DNA from: Candidatus Nitrosopumilus sediminis
GTDB lineage: Archaea > Thermoproteota > Nitrososphaeria > Nitrososphaerales > Nitrosopumilaceae
Length of the DNA: 64,000 nt
Direction: 5' to 3'
NCBI RefSeq assembly: GCF_000299395.1
Contig: NC_018656.1
Coordinates: forward strand, 930,001-994,000
This document shows, piece by piece, positions 8,621 through 17,504 of the stretch. The notes below the pieces were generated by a model. The model was not told where the DNA came from and made no database searches. It saw only the letters and a list, made by a program, of their open reading frames with translations. The stretch's first letter is position 1; each line of letters opens with the position of its first letter. Both the position numbers and the translations under genes were made by a program.

Positions 8621-9028
8621 CTATTTTTTAGATCTGTGAAATTCTAATTTATCCCAAGGGAAAATAACATATGCATTGTTATTTGTTTTTTTAGCATAAA
8701 CAAGCTGTTTAGGATATTTTTTTCCACGTCTTGCAAATAAAGTAGCAAAAACTAATTTTGAAGAGTCATCTATCCTAGGCATAACTTCATTAAATGTATC
8801 TCCAGTATCAAATATATCATCAACAAACAAGGAGTTTGAAGAAATTTTCTTTTTATCAACATAAATTTTCTTTATGCCAAGATGGTCTGCAAGTAAGCGT
8901 GAAGGAACCAACCCGCCTCTGCTAAGAGTAGTTATACTAGAGAAAGTTCGGGGCAATTTTAAAACTTTTTTAGAAAGGATTTCAACAAGGGATTCAATTT
9001 CATTCCAACTTACATTTTGTGTAGACAT
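8621..9028 (-). CDS. Phosphoribosyltransferase (PRTase type I)
   Basis: A 135-aa minimal PRTase. It has the PRPP-binding motif F-V-D-D-I-F-D-T-G-D-T-F (residues about 66-77) and an N-terminal S-R-G-G-L-V-P-S-R loop. The hood is short. Similar small archaeal proteins are annotated as hypoxanthine or xanthine phosphoribosyltransferases; the substrate cannot be read from sequence. It converges with the TFB gene and is likely monocistronic. Confidence 0.85.
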   Translation of the reverse strand: MSTQNVSWNEIESLVEILSKKVLKLPRTFSSITTLSRGGLVPSRLLADHLGIKKIYVDKKKISSNSLFVDDIFDTGDTFNEVMPRIDDSSKLVFATLFARRGKKYPKQLVYAKKTNNNAYVIFPWDKLEFHRSKK

Positions 9029-9066
9029 GGTTGATTAACAGAATTGACAGAATTAAGTTGTTATGA

Positions 9067-9459
9067 TTAAAATGTCTTCGTAGGAGATTTTTTTAGAGGT
9101 TTGATTATTTTAAGAACTTTAAATGGTAATTTTCCAAAATCAATTTCTTTTTCACAAGATAACAACAAAACATCATCATTACTCAGAGGGAAGCTCATTA
9201 CAATTACTTTGTCTCGATAAGACATTGAAAAATGAACTTCTCCAAATTCAGCATCAAATTCATGTCTCATTCTAACTCGCAAGGCAAGTTCCATGAACAT
9301 CATTTCATCCTGTTTCTGGTCCTCTAATGAAAATACTCCATCTCTCATCCCACCTGCTGTAAGATGCCCTCTACTATTGATGAGCCTAGCTGAACGCATT
9401 TTTGGATCTAATTGAATAATTTTCTGGCATATTTTTTCAAGCTCATCAACATTATCCAT
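9067..9459 (-). CDS. Roadblock-like small thaumarchaeal protein (DUF6659-type), copy 1
   Basis: A 130-aa soluble protein with the pattern helix, then R-L-I-N-S-R-G-H-L-T-A-G-G, then M-S-Y-R-D-K-V-I-V-M-S-F-P and L-L-L-S-C. It matches the gene at 15007 in order and spacing of these motifs. The alternating pattern resembles a roadblock/longin or profilin-like fold, and I associate it with thaumarchaeal DUF6659 proteins (from memory, not searched). Function unknown. It is divergent from phaE. Confidence 0.7.
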   Translation of the reverse strand: MDNVDELEKICQKIIQLDPKMRSARLINSRGHLTAGGMRDGVFSLEDQKQDEMMFMELALRVRMRHEFDAEFGEVHFSMSYRDKVIVMSFPLSNDDVLLLSCEKEIDFGKLPFKVLKIIKPLKKSPTKTF

Positions 9460-9512
9460 TAGTCTAATTTAGTAATCGAACTATTTATTGCGATCTGTAA
9501 TTATAGATATCT

Positions 9513-10088
9513 GTGCAACCAAATTCACCAAAAGAAATTACAGATTATTACAAGCATTTGTCACTATTTTGGACAGATCTTATACATCTGATGTCAAGCA
9601 AACCACAAGCATTAGCATCAACAGGTCCAATGAGAGCATTTGCTGCAAATTCTAAAAAAATAACCACAGAACTAATTGAGATAAATGAAGATTTGATGGG
9701 ATTTAATCAATATCTTACAGAATATTATAAACAACTTGCAAGTGCATGGGAAGAGGCTCAAAAGAAAGTAAATCTAAAAGCCCCAGAAGTTCCACAGGAT
9801 GTCGAACAGATAGAAGCATTCAAGAGAATATGGATAGATATTTTTGATAACGATTTTACAGAATTGTTTGATTCCAAAAAATTCGGAGAAAACTATGGAA
9901 AACTTGTTTCAAAAGAATTGGAATTGACGAAACATTGGAATAACATTACAAATGTAGTTTTGCAATCAGTCAATCTTCCAAGTAAAGAAGAAATTGACGA
10001 AGTTTACAAAGAACTTCATTCTCTTAAAAAAAGAGTAGGCAAACTAGAATTACAATTAAAGAAAAAAGAGGTGAAAAAAAATGCATAA
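9513..10088 (+). CDS. phaE: Class III polyhydroxyalkanoate synthase subunit PhaE
   Basis: A 191-aa helical protein with a GTG start. The conserved middle reads Y-L-T-E-Y-Y-K-Q-L-A-S-A-W, then W-x-x-I-F-D-N-D-F, and the C-terminus is a coiled coil (E-V-Y-K-E-L-H-S-L-K-K-R-V). PhaE is the non-catalytic partner of PhaC in class III synthases. It is much shorter than bacterial PhaE (about 350 aa), as is usual in archaea. It overlaps phaC by 8 bases, and its 3' end holds phaC's Shine-Dalgarno site (GAGGTGA). Confidence 0.85.
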   Translation: MQPNSPKEITDYYKHLSLFWTDLIHLMSSKPQALASTGPMRAFAANSKKITTELIEINEDLMGFNQYLTEYYKQLASAWEEAQKKVNLKAPEVPQDVEQIEAFKRIWIDIFDNDFTELFDSKKFGENYGKLVSKELELTKHWNNITNVVLQSVNLPSKEEIDEVYKELHSLKKRVGKLELQLKKKEVKKNA

Positions 10089-11145
10089 TGAATCAAGAAT
10101 AGATCCAAAAATTATTGAAGAAGTTTTAAAATTCAGTAAAAATGTTATGGATGCACCTAAATTAGTTTCAGCACCAGATGAAATAACTTTAGAAGTGACA
10201 CCACACGATATAGTTCATGAGTTAGACAAAACAAGATTAATACGTTACAGACCACTTACAGAAAAACAACACAAAACACCTCTTCTAATATCATATGCAT
10301 TAATTAACAGATATCACATACTAGACATTCAACCAGAAAAAAGTTGGGTAAGAAATCTTCTTCAACAAGGTTTTGATGTATACATGTTAGACTGGGGAAC
10401 TCCAACCAGCATGGACAAATATCTTGATTTTGATGATTATGTTAACGGGTATTTGGATTCTGCTGTAGAATATATTAAAAATGAATCATCTAACGAAAAA
10501 ATTTCATTACAAGGTTATTGTACTGGAGCGACAATTGCAACTGCATATACAACATTACATCCAGAAAGTGTAAAAAATTACATTGCAACAGCTCCAGTAA
10601 TTGACGGATGGAGAGATACCACAGTAATCAGTAATCTTGCAAAACACATGGATGTTGATAAAATGGTTGAAACTATAGGGAACATGCCTCCAGAATTCAT
10701 GTATTATTGTTTTTCAGTTCTAAAACCATTCGAGCAAGGAATTGAAAAATATGTTAAATTTTTCAAAAATATTGATAACAAAAAATTTGTAGATAATTTC
10801 CTCAGAGTTGAGAAATGGTTAGGAGATACACCTCCAATACCAGGAGAATTATTCAAGCAGTGGATTAAAGACATCTATCAAGACAACTTGTTAATTCAAA
10901 ATAAGATGTATGTTGGTGGAGAGCACATAGATTTGAAGAAAATAGACATGCCTACATTTACACAAATTGCCGTAGGAGATCATCTAGTATCTCCAGAATG
11001 CAGTATGCCACTACATTACGCAATAGGAAGTGAAGATAAAACATTGCGAATGTATCCAACAGGACATGTTGGAATGATTGCCAGTTCTCTTTCACAGAAG
11101 AAAGTTTTACCTGAGCTAGGAAAATGGTTAGCTGAAAGATCATAA
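10081..11145 (+). CDS. phaC: Class III poly(R)-hydroxyalkanoate synthase subunit PhaC
   Basis: A 354-aa alpha/beta-hydrolase-fold synthase polymerising hydroxyacyl-CoA into PHA granules. The nucleophile box is G-Y-C-T-G, a Cys replacing the lipase Ser, with Cys147, Asp300 (A-V-G-D-H) and His329 (P-T-G-H-V-G) as the catalytic triad. Spacing and length match class III enzymes. It is cotranscribed with phaE, with ATG 10081 set by the upstream GAGGTGA. The complex would store carbon and reducing power in the cytoplasm. Confidence 0.95.
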   Translation: MHNESRIDPKIIEEVLKFSKNVMDAPKLVSAPDEITLEVTPHDIVHELDKTRLIRYRPLTEKQHKTPLLISYALINRYHILDIQPEKSWVRNLLQQGFDVYMLDWGTPTSMDKYLDFDDYVNGYLDSAVEYIKNESSNEKISLQGYCTGATIATAYTTLHPESVKNYIATAPVIDGWRDTTVISNLAKHMDVDKMVETIGNMPPEFMYYCFSVLKPFEQGIEKYVKFFKNIDNKKFVDNFLRVEKWLGDTPPIPGELFKQWIKDIYQDNLLIQNKMYVGGEHIDLKKIDMPTFTQIAVGDHLVSPECSMPLHYAIGSEDKTLRMYPTGHVGMIASSLSQKKVLPELGKWLAERS

Positions 11146-11174
11146 AAAAATAAAAAATAAAAAATGGTTATTCA

Positions 11175-11603
11175 CTAGTTTGTTTTTGTAGTGAATGAAG
11201 AAATCCAAGATTGTAGAATGTTTCTGTTAAGGTCAGCAAATGATTTTGCATTATCGTTGAACGTTTTAATATTTTGTTGTGTTGCATCAATAGTTGCAAG
11301 GGTCACTTGGTTTTGTATAGAAGCTGCCTTTACAAATTCTTCAGTTGTATCATTAATCATTTTTAATGTTGCTTCAGGAATATTTGCTGCAATACCTGCT
11401 TTCTTTACATATTCTTTTTGCAGCGAGATAGTTGAATCTACTACATTTTCATATGCTTGAAGGTATTCCTGTTGTACATTAGTGATTGACTGGTGATATT
11501 GTGGGACTGATTGTTTAATACCGTTGAAGAGTTTGTCAACGTTTTCTTGATATACAGAAAACACATCTTTTGGATTTGTTTGTGTTGTTTCGTTTTTACT
11601 CAT
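11175..11603 (-). CDS. Phasin-like PHA granule-associated protein
   Basis: A 142-aa, almost fully helical protein with amphipathic heptads (V-Y-Q-E-N-V-D-K-L-F, then Q-N-Q-V-T-L-A-T-I-D-A-T-Q-Q) and no cysteine, matching the phasin pattern. A very strong Shine-Dalgarno (AAGGAGGTGA) sits just before ATG 11603, and the gene follows the phasin-AbrB gene by 4 bases, so it is the second gene of an operon. It converges on phaC. A granule-coating role is inferred from fold and context. Confidence 0.75.
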   Translation of the reverse strand: MSKNETTQTNPKDVFSVYQENVDKLFNGIKQSVPQYHQSITNVQQEYLQAYENVVDSTISLQKEYVKKAGIAANIPEATLKMINDTTEEFVKAASIQNQVTLATIDATQQNIKTFNDNAKSFADLNRNILQSWISSFTTKTN

Positions 11604-11607
11604 TGTT

Positions 11608-12024
11608 TCACCTCCTTATTTTTGGTTTTTTGGCTATTGGTAAAATAATGACTTGAACTAAATCACCATCACCTAAACCGAGGGCATTACGTTCAGCTTC
11701 AGGAATTGAAATTCTGCCATTGCTACTGATAGTAGTTTTGTAAGCACCCCAATTCATGAAGGAAGGAAGCATTTGTCCGATGCTAAACATAGTATCCATG
11801 CTTTTACTTTGCATGGAAGACATGTTGTCCATCATATTAGATTGAGTTTGTCGTGCACTTTCAGAAACTCCTTTGAGGGTTTCCAAAGGATTGAATGTTT
11901 GGCCAGATTGGTTTGTCATTAAAGAACCAAAATTTTTGATAAATTCTGCTTGAGCGCGTCCGCTTTTTTGAATCCAAGATTTGAACATCTCAGAAGGGTC
12001 GTATAGGTTTTGATTACCACTCAT
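11608..12024 (-). CDS. Phasin-like helical domain fused to AbrB/SpoVT DNA-binding domain
   Basis: A 138-aa protein. Residues 1-85 are helical and phasin-like, with repeated Q-S-N-M-M-D-N and M-Q-S-K. Residues about 93-138 are a swapped-hairpin AbrB/MazE domain (T-T-I-S-S-N-G-R-I-S-I-P, then L-G-L-G-D-G-D-L-V). The layout suggests a regulator that binds granules with one half and DNA with the other (inference; compare bacterial PhaR/PhaM). A TATA-like TTTAAATA lies about 25-30 bases upstream (+ strand 12046-12056), consistent with a leaderless start. First gene of the phasin operon. Confidence 0.78.
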   Translation of the reverse strand: MSGNQNLYDPSEMFKSWIQKSGRAQAEFIKNFGSLMTNQSGQTFNPLETLKGVSESARQTQSNMMDNMSSMQSKSMDTMFSIGQMLPSFMNWGAYKTTISSNGRISIPEAERNALGLGDGDLVQVIILPIAKKPKIRR

Positions 12025-12059
12025 AGGTAATAGTTGGAATTATTAGTATTTAAATGGAT

Positions 12060-12890
12060 CTAAATGCCATTCAAAAATTCCAATGCTTTAGTAGCAAAAA
12101 TTTCAGGCTCTTGAACATAGGGAGTATGACCACAACCATCCATTCTAAAAAATCGACAATCTTGAATAGATGAAATAAAACTATCAGCATAATCAATAGG
12201 AATAACTGGATCTTCAGATCCCCAAATAATCAAAGTTGGAGTTTTAATTGAATCAAGTTTGGTAGTAATAGGTTTAGAATTTTTTAAACCCAAAATAGTA
12301 GACATGAATGCCAGTTTTGCATTGGGCAATTGCATTCGCTCAACAAAACCAGTAATAATTTCTTGGGGAACTTCTTCTCCAGAACCTTCCATTAATTCAA
12401 AAGCATTTTTAGCAGTTATTTCATTAGGGTATAGCGCAGCCATAACATATGCATCAAGAGCCGGAGTAGATTGCTGCATAGCTCCTGCAGGAGAAACAAG
12501 AATGAGTTTTTCAATTTCATCAGTATGTGTTGAAGTGTAGTTTGCTGCAATTTGACCACCTAATGAAGAGCCAATCAGATTAAGATGGGCAATTCCTATT
12601 TTTGCAAAGAATTTTTCTAAAAATTCTGAAAAGAGTTCAGGAGTATAATCAATGTGAGGTTTGTCACTCAATCCAAACCCTATCAAATCAGGAACAATCA
12701 CGTGATAGTTTTTTGAAAAATAAGGAAGTACATTCAGCCATCTTTCAGCTGATGCCCCCAATCCATGAAGTAGAACAACAGTCTTTTTTGAATGGCCCGA
12801 TTCTAAATATCGAATTTTGTTGCCATCGATTTTAAGGAATTTCTCTTCCACTATTTTAGCAACAATTACCATCACTAGATAAGTTTTCAT
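12060..12890 (-). CDS. Alpha/beta hydrolase, possibly linked to PHA turnover
   Basis: A 276-aa alpha/beta hydrolase with oxyanion strand V-L-L-H-G-L-G-A-S-A, nucleophile elbow G-S-S-L-G-G, acid W-G-S-E-D-P-V and His G-C-G-H-T-P-Y. Cytosolic. An internal Met at residue 7 is an alternative start. The location directly behind the PHA genes suggests a depolymerase or thioesterase, but general hydrolases look the same and substrate is unknown. Confidence 0.85.
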   Translation of the reverse strand: MKTYLVMVIVAKIVEEKFLKIDGNKIRYLESGHSKKTVVLLHGLGASAERWLNVLPYFSKNYHVIVPDLIGFGLSDKPHIDYTPELFSEFLEKFFAKIGIAHLNLIGSSLGGQIAANYTSTHTDEIEKLILVSPAGAMQQSTPALDAYVMAALYPNEITAKNAFELMEGSGEEVPQEIITGFVERMQLPNAKLAFMSTILGLKNSKPITTKLDSIKTPTLIIWGSEDPVIPIDYADSFISSIQDCRFFRMDGCGHTPYVQEPEIFATKALEFLNGI

Positions 12891-12973
12891 TAATTCGACG
12901 ATCAGTCACACAAAATACAACCAAGATTGAGGAGTCGAAGTATGTTTTTTAGGATCAACCTAAGAAGATAATT

Positions 12974-13405
12974 GTGATCAAAAAGAAGATTTCAAAAATA
13001 TTGGTGCCATTAGATGGATCTGAAAATTCCATCAGAGGGTTAGAAATGGCAATCACAATAGCTAGGAGTTGTGGGGCCACACTTACAGGAATTTACTCAA
13101 TTTATGCACCGCCACACTCAGAATTCAGAGGAGTAGGCTCAGTAGAAAAAAGTCTAAATGCCAAAGTCAAGAAATTCATGGAGGAGGCTAAAATTTTAGC
13201 TGCCAAAAACGGGATTGTTTTTAATGAAAAAATTGCCAGTGGAGAGATCGGATACAATATCATTAAATTGGCACAAGGCAAGGGCAATTTTGATATGATC
13301 GTAATGGGGTCTCGTGGAAGAAGTTCAGCAAAAGAGATGTTCTTTGGAAGCGTTTCAAATTATGTTATACATACATCAAAGATTCCAGTTGTAATTGTAA
13401 AGTAA
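12974..13405 (+). CDS. Universal stress protein (UspA family)
   Basis: A 143-aa single Usp domain. The N-terminus K-I-L-V-P-L-D-G-S-E-N-S is typical. The ATP-binding end motif is G-S-R-G-R-S-S-A-K-E with F-G-S-V-S following, the G-2x-G-9x-G-S pattern of ATP-binding members. The start is GTG 12974, which places the first strand at the correct position. Monocistronic; convergent with msrA. Confidence 0.9.
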   Translation: MIKKKISKILVPLDGSENSIRGLEMAITIARSCGATLTGIYSIYAPPHSEFRGVGSVEKSLNAKVKKFMEEAKILAAKNGIVFNEKIASGEIGYNIIKLAQGKGNFDMIVMGSRGRSSAKEMFFGSVSNYVIHTSKIPVVIVK

Positions 13406-13406
13406 T

Positions 13407-13862
13407 CTAAAAAAAGCCGTGTTTTTTGAAATATTTTTGGTGGTATTCTTCTGCCTTGTAAAATGTAGGAGCAGAAACTATTTCAGTGACAATAGGATCA
13501 TCATATTTTCCTGATTTTTCAAGAGATTGTTTTGAATTCTCAGCAATCTCTTTTTGTTTTTCATCATGATAAAAAATTGCAGAGCGATACTGATTTCCAA
13601 CATCAGGTCCTTGACGATTTAAAGTTGTAGGGTTATGATTGGACCAAAATACATCTAAAAGTTCTTCAAAAGAAATTTCATTAGGATCATATTCTACTTC
13701 TACAGCTTCGGCATGACCTGTTTTGTCAGTACATACTTCTTCGTAAGTAGGATTTGGAAGTTGGCCTCCAATATATCCCACAGCAGTAGATTTGACACCT
13801 TTTGTTTTGTTTAGTAAATCTTCAACATGCCAAAAACATCCAGCACCAAATGTAGCTTTCAT
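13407..13862 (-). CDS. msrA: Peptide methionine sulfoxide reductase A
   Basis: A 151-aa MsrA reducing methionine-S-sulfoxide. The catalytic motif G-A-G-C-F-W is at residues 6-11 (Cys9); the family's usual C-F-W-G has His at the last position here. Substrate-pocket residues occur in V-G-Y-I-G-G and E-V-E-Y-D-P, and [13 protein letters not shown] follows. It ends shortly after Y-H-Q-K-Y-F without an obvious resolving Cys tail, so it may rely on external thiols. Confidence 0.93.
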   Translation of the reverse strand: MKATFGAGCFWHVEDLLNKTKGVKSTAVGYIGGQLPNPTYEEVCTDKTGHAEAVEVEYDPNEISFEELLDVFWSNHNPTTLNRQGPDVGNQYRSAIFYHDEKQKEIAENSKQSLEKSGKYDDPIVTEIVSAPTFYKAEEYHQKYFKKHGFF

Positions 13863-13901
13863 AAAATAAGTTATGTGTAACTAAATTAAAAGCATTCTAA
13901 G

Positions 13902-14960
13902 TTATTTAATTAAAATAATATCTTCTTGGATTAGATATTTAATTGAATTGATAAATTCTTGTTGGGATATCAATCCAGCAGCCCACCAATGAGATGTATT
14001 TCTAAACCATGATGGAATATTTTCAGTAGAAAAAGAAGAGGAATCAATATCTGAGATTACAATAATTTTATTCTGTATCATAAAATCCAATCCAATCATG
14101 AATTCATTATCAGAAATTTCCCCAATAGCCCAATTTCTTGCATAATCTTTGATCCAATCAGGAACATATGTAGAAAATCCTAAAATAGAATGTATCGTTT
14201 TTCCAGGAAATTGTGAATCAAACCAAGATTTGTATGATGGTTCATTATTGTATCGGTCAATATAATATTGTGGAGATTTATCAAAAGCAGGAAAATTTTC
14301 CACATGTGTCGATTGATAGCCTACAACTTGTTTAAGATCATACGAAGGGAATTGATTATCAAACCAAGATTTGTATGATGGTTCATTATTGTATCGGTCA
14401 ATATAATATTGTGGAGATTTATCAAAAGCAGGATACCCAAAAAGTATCATTTTAGGATTCTCAGTAAACGAGTCATTAATTTCTGTACTTGGTGTTGATG
14501 TACTTGGTGTTGATGTACTTGGTGTTGATGTACTTGGTGTTGATGTACTTGGTGTTGATGTACTTGGTGTTGATGTAGGAGGAACATATTCAGAAGATTT
14601 TTGATATTCTATAGATTTCTCCAAATTCCCACCATAGGAAAGTTTGATTGTATAGTATCCATTTTCAGACCATGTAGGACCACCAGCATTAATTATTTTT
14701 GTGAAAGTTCCATCATTGTTTGGAATAATACTATCAATATGAGCCAAACCAGATCCATCAGGAGTGATTATTTGGACAATTATAGAAAAAAGATCAGGAT
14801 CATAATCAACACTACCAGAAATAACTATAGAGTCATCAGTGTTGTATAATGTTTTATCGGTAGTAAAATTATCAATACTTGCAAAAGAAGTAACAAAAAA
14901 TGATGGCAATATACATAATAGGAAAATAAAGATAAAATGAACATTCATAATTAAAGACAA
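13902..14960 (-). CDS. Secreted W-W-repeat protein with Thr/Ser/Pro linker and duplicated motif
   Basis: A 352-aa exported protein with a signal peptide (F-I-F-L-L-C-I-L-P-S-F-F). Residues about 28-125 form an Ig/CARDB-like beta domain. A glycosylatable linker of six T-S-T-P-S units follows. Two near-identical copies of a motif containing F-P-A-F-D-K-S-P-Q-Y-Y come next (about 75-bp DNA repeat). Two C-terminal W-W repeats (V-P-D-W-I and I-P-S-W-F) end in the I-I-L-I-K type. Likely cell-surface; ligand unknown. Related repeats occur at 6147 and 15458. Confidence 0.8.
   Translation of the reverse strand: MSLIMNVHFIFIFLLCILPSFFVTSFASIDNFTTDKTLYNTDDSIVISGSVDYDPDLFSIIVQIITPDGSGLAHIDSIIPNNDGTFTKIINAGGPTWSENGYYTIKLSYGGNLEKSIEYQKSSEYVPPTSTPSTSTPSTSTPSTSTPSTSTPSTSTPSTEINDSFTENPKMILFGYPAFDKSPQYYIDRYNNEPSYKSWFDNQFPSYDLKQVVGYQSTHVENFPAFDKSPQYYIDRYNNEPSYKSWFDSQFPGKTIHSILGFSTYVPDWIKDYARNWAIGEISDNEFMIGLDFMIQNKIIVISDIDSSSFSTENIPSWFRNTSHWWAAGLISQQEFINSIKYLIQEDIILIK
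14218..14291. repeat. Direct repeat within secreted gene, copy 1 (partner 14359-14432)
   Basis: About 74 bases recur essentially unchanged 141 bases further along at 14359-14432. Both encode the motif around D-R-Y-N-N-E-P-S-Y-K-S-W-F. The near-perfect DNA identity points to recent duplication or gene conversion. Confidence 0.85.
14486..14575 (-). repeat. 15-bp tandem repeat, six units, coding T-S-T-P-S
   Basis: The + strand unit ACTTGGTGTTGATGT repeats six times without visible change inside the gene at 13902. It encodes the Thr/Ser/Pro linker. Sequence identity of the units suggests recent slippage expansion, so copy number may vary between strains. Confidence 0.9.
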
Positions 14961-15006
14961 TTTTTCAAGATATTATTAAACAATTCGCAAGATTGTTTAA
15001 AGATAC

Positions 15007-15384
15007 TTAGTTAACATCCGTAAAAATTTCTACAACCTTTTTTGCCAAACTTTCTATATTAGCAGAAGGTTCCGCAGAAATTAACAACAGAATTTGGGTG
15101 ATTGGGAAAGGAAAACTCACTAAAACGGCCTTATCTCTTCTAGCTGCAAGGTAGTTAATTGGGCCTAAACTTTCATCATATTCTTTTCTTATAGATGCCT
15201 TTGAAACAAATTCTAAAAAAGACTGTAAACGGGTTTCATCACCTTCATGAGGCACAAGACCTTCTTTGAATCCACCGGCTATTAGCTGACCATCTTTATC
15301 AACGATTCCTGCAAATCTAATCTCAGATTCATTGAGTAGTTGATTACATTTTTCACCATATAATTTCAAGGCAGCATCAGACAT
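15007..15384 (-). CDS. Roadblock-like small thaumarchaeal protein (DUF6659-type), copy 2
   Basis: A 125-aa paralog of the gene at 9067. It has the matching signatures R-F-A-G-I-V-D-K-D-G-Q-L-I-A-G-G, Y-L-A-A-R-R-D-K-A-V-L-V-S-F-P and I-L-L-L-I-S-A. Soluble, no catalytic motif evident. The family is frequent in this lineage; a profilin/roadblock-like regulatory role is a guess from the alternating secondary structure. Confidence 0.7.
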   Translation of the reverse strand: MSDAALKLYGEKCNQLLNESEIRFAGIVDKDGQLIAGGFKEGLVPHEGDETRLQSFLEFVSKASIRKEYDESLGPINYLAARRDKAVLVSFPFPITQILLLISAEPSANIESLAKKVVEIFTDVN

Positions 15385-15457
15385 AATGACTACATTTGAA
15401 ATATCAAAAATAAAAACCTAGTCAATTTCAGGAAGAAAATGAACAAAGATCAGAGGA

Positions 15458-16630
15458 ATGCATGATTCCAGTACAGTTCCAAATTGGTCACAGAATTTAA
15501 GAAATTTTCACATGGAATTAATAAGTAAAACACCAACCATAGAATTATTGAAAATCCTATGTTTTGGAATTATCGTAGTGGCATTAATCTCAAGTTTTAG
15601 TCTTCAAAACAGTTATGGACATGATCCAAATTTTCGAGTAAGCACTACAGAAGACATTTTAAAATTCTGTGAATTTTTTTATGAAGAATATCAACTTCTA
15701 GGAGTAGATAGTTTATCTCAGCAACATCCAAGTTTTCCCAATCTCAGAGCATGTGTAATTTTATACAATCACATAGCATGGAATAGCACACACCCTGCCA
15801 GAGAGATTGTATTGATATCAGAAATTGAAAAATATTTAGGAGATTCAAGCTATATCAAAGAAAGGCACTTGGAATATTCCAATGTCATACCCAACTGGAT
15901 TAAAAAAGAAGCTCAACTTTGGGTAGATAATGTAAATCAAGATACAGACTTTGCATACGGTGTTAGAACCATGATTAATGCAGGAGTTCTTCTTTCAGAA
16001 CCAACAGAAAGAGAATGTGAACAAGGCAAATTATGTTTTAATGAAGGGGATTTTATCAAATATTCTCATATTGACAAGTATAATGACGTTCTTACAATAG
16101 AGCATGAAGTATATTCAATTAGCGATGATGAAATAATTTTAAAAGTCATAGAGACTTCAAAAGATGGAACTGTCATAACACAGATGAATCTTGGTTGGGA
16201 CGGACTAATTAAGACAGAGAAATGTTGTAAATTTTATGAGTATGTCATACCAATGCCAATAAAATTAAACGACATCATTGCAAAAGACTTGAAAATCATA
16301 ACTGAAACCACATACACGATAGACAACAGGACAAAGCAATCATGGCTAGCTAGTGATGTTACAGGTCAAAATGTCAAAATCATAGATAAAGATACAGGGC
16401 TTGTTTATTTGTATGAATTTCACGAAACAGAAGTTCTGTCAGTCGGAGATAAAACAAAAATTACAGATACCAATTTCTTTGATACAAAATATAATGGTAA
16501 ATCATATCATACAGAAATTCCAAAATGGTGGAAAACAACTACAAAATGGCTATTAGAAGAAAAAATTTCAGATTCAGAATATTTGCGAGCTATGGAAAAT
16601 TTGATTTCACGAAACATACTAAGAGTATAA
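15458..16630 (+). CDS. Exported W-W-repeat protein
   Basis: A 390-aa protein with a late hydrophobic segment (residues about 28-48, G-I-I-V-V-A-L-I-S-S) that is a signal anchor or long signal peptide. An internal Met nearer the segment is a possible start. One W-W-type repeat is at about 148-185 (I-P-N-W-I, L-W-V-D) and one at the C-terminus (I-P-K-W-W, then N-L-I-S-R-N-I-L). The middle 200 residues are beta-rich with a C-C pair (E-K-C-C-K). Surface protein of unknown role. Confidence 0.75.
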   Translation: MHDSSTVPNWSQNLRNFHMELISKTPTIELLKILCFGIIVVALISSFSLQNSYGHDPNFRVSTTEDILKFCEFFYEEYQLLGVDSLSQQHPSFPNLRACVILYNHIAWNSTHPAREIVLISEIEKYLGDSSYIKERHLEYSNVIPNWIKKEAQLWVDNVNQDTDFAYGVRTMINAGVLLSEPTERECEQGKLCFNEGDFIKYSHIDKYNDVLTIEHEVYSISDDEIILKVIETSKDGTVITQMNLGWDGLIKTEKCCKFYEYVIPMPIKLNDIIAKDLKIITETTYTIDNRTKQSWLASDVTGQNVKIIDKDTGLVYLYEFHETEVLSVGDKTKITDTNFFDTKYNGKSYHTEIPKWWKTTTKWLLEEKISDSEYLRAMENLISRNILRV

Positions 16631-17464
16631 TCATAAATGACATTTTAACAGAGCATAATCAATTGTTTTAGATTCAGACGCTTTTTTCATTTTTTGTATT
16701 GACTTGAATAGAATTTTTTCAACATATGAAGGATAACTTTTCAAAATGGCATACCTAATTTTATTTCTATTTTTTAAATAATAATTTGCAAGAGGATCGT
16801 AAACGTTTGAACCAATTAATTTTTCTTCAGAGATGGAAAAACCATTAGATGAAATTAAATTTTTAAGATAATCCATACTGTAATGCTCAGAAGACCATGT
16901 AAATTTTAAAAGCCCCAAATCTCTGAACGAAGCATTTTTGGTGGTTATAGGGATAGCAATAACAAGCAATCCAGAAGGCTTCAGAATTCTTTTAGATTCT
17001 GTAATAAAGTCAGATAAAGGTTTGAAATGCTGTGCAGATTCTAATGCTAAAACTCGATCAGCAGAATGGTTTTGAAAAGGTAATTTGGTAGAAGTGGAAT
17101 TTAAAAATTCAATGTTTTTTTGAGATCCAGAAAAGACCAATTGTTTGAAATTAATATTTACATCATACAATTTAAGATCAGAATAAGAATCCCTCCACAA
17201 CTTAGATGGAGCAGACAGTCCACTGCCAACATCAACGATATCCATTCCTGGAGATAGTTCTGCTAGATCTGCAAAAACTTGGCAGAGATTTTTTTGTGCA
17301 GAAATTGGGTCAGGATGATCTTGTGACCAATATCCAAAATTAAGCATAGATCCTCCAGTAGCCAATTGCATGACGGGGGAAAGGGAGGTGTACAGATTCA
17401 CAACATCTTTTTCATTTCTACGAAATGTCCACAAAAATAAGTCTAGAGGATTAATAGATATCAA
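16631..17464 (-). CDS. Class I SAM-dependent methyltransferase
   Basis: A 277-aa protein. Motif I is V-D-V-G-S-G-L-S-A-P (about residues 87-96), followed by acidic motif D-L-K-L-Y-D-V-N, post-II A-D-R-V-L-A-L-E-S and I-L-K-P-S-G-L-L-V-I-A-I-P. The upstream G-Y-W-S segment and helical cap are typical of small-molecule O- or C-methyltransferases (UbiE/tocopherol-type). Substrate unknown. It ends one base from the neighbouring secreted gene, convergently. Confidence 0.85.
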   Translation of the reverse strand: MISINPLDLFLWTFRRNEKDVVNLYTSLSPVMQLATGGSMLNFGYWSQDHPDPISAQKNLCQVFADLAELSPGMDIVDVGSGLSAPSKLWRDSYSDLKLYDVNINFKQLVFSGSQKNIEFLNSTSTKLPFQNHSADRVLALESAQHFKPLSDFITESKRILKPSGLLVIAIPITTKNASFRDLGLLKFTWSSEHYSMDYLKNLISSNGFSISEEKLIGSNVYDPLANYYLKNRNKIRYAILKSYPSYVEKILFKSIQKMKKASESKTIDYALLKCHL

Positions 17465-17504
17465 AAATAATTCTAAATTATTTTAAAGATATGACTATTA
17501 ATTT

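Noticed and set aside
14486-14575. Tandem array resembling a short CRISPR
   Set aside because: The units are contiguous 15-bp codon multiples encoding T-S-T-P-S, with no spacers and no cas genes nearby.
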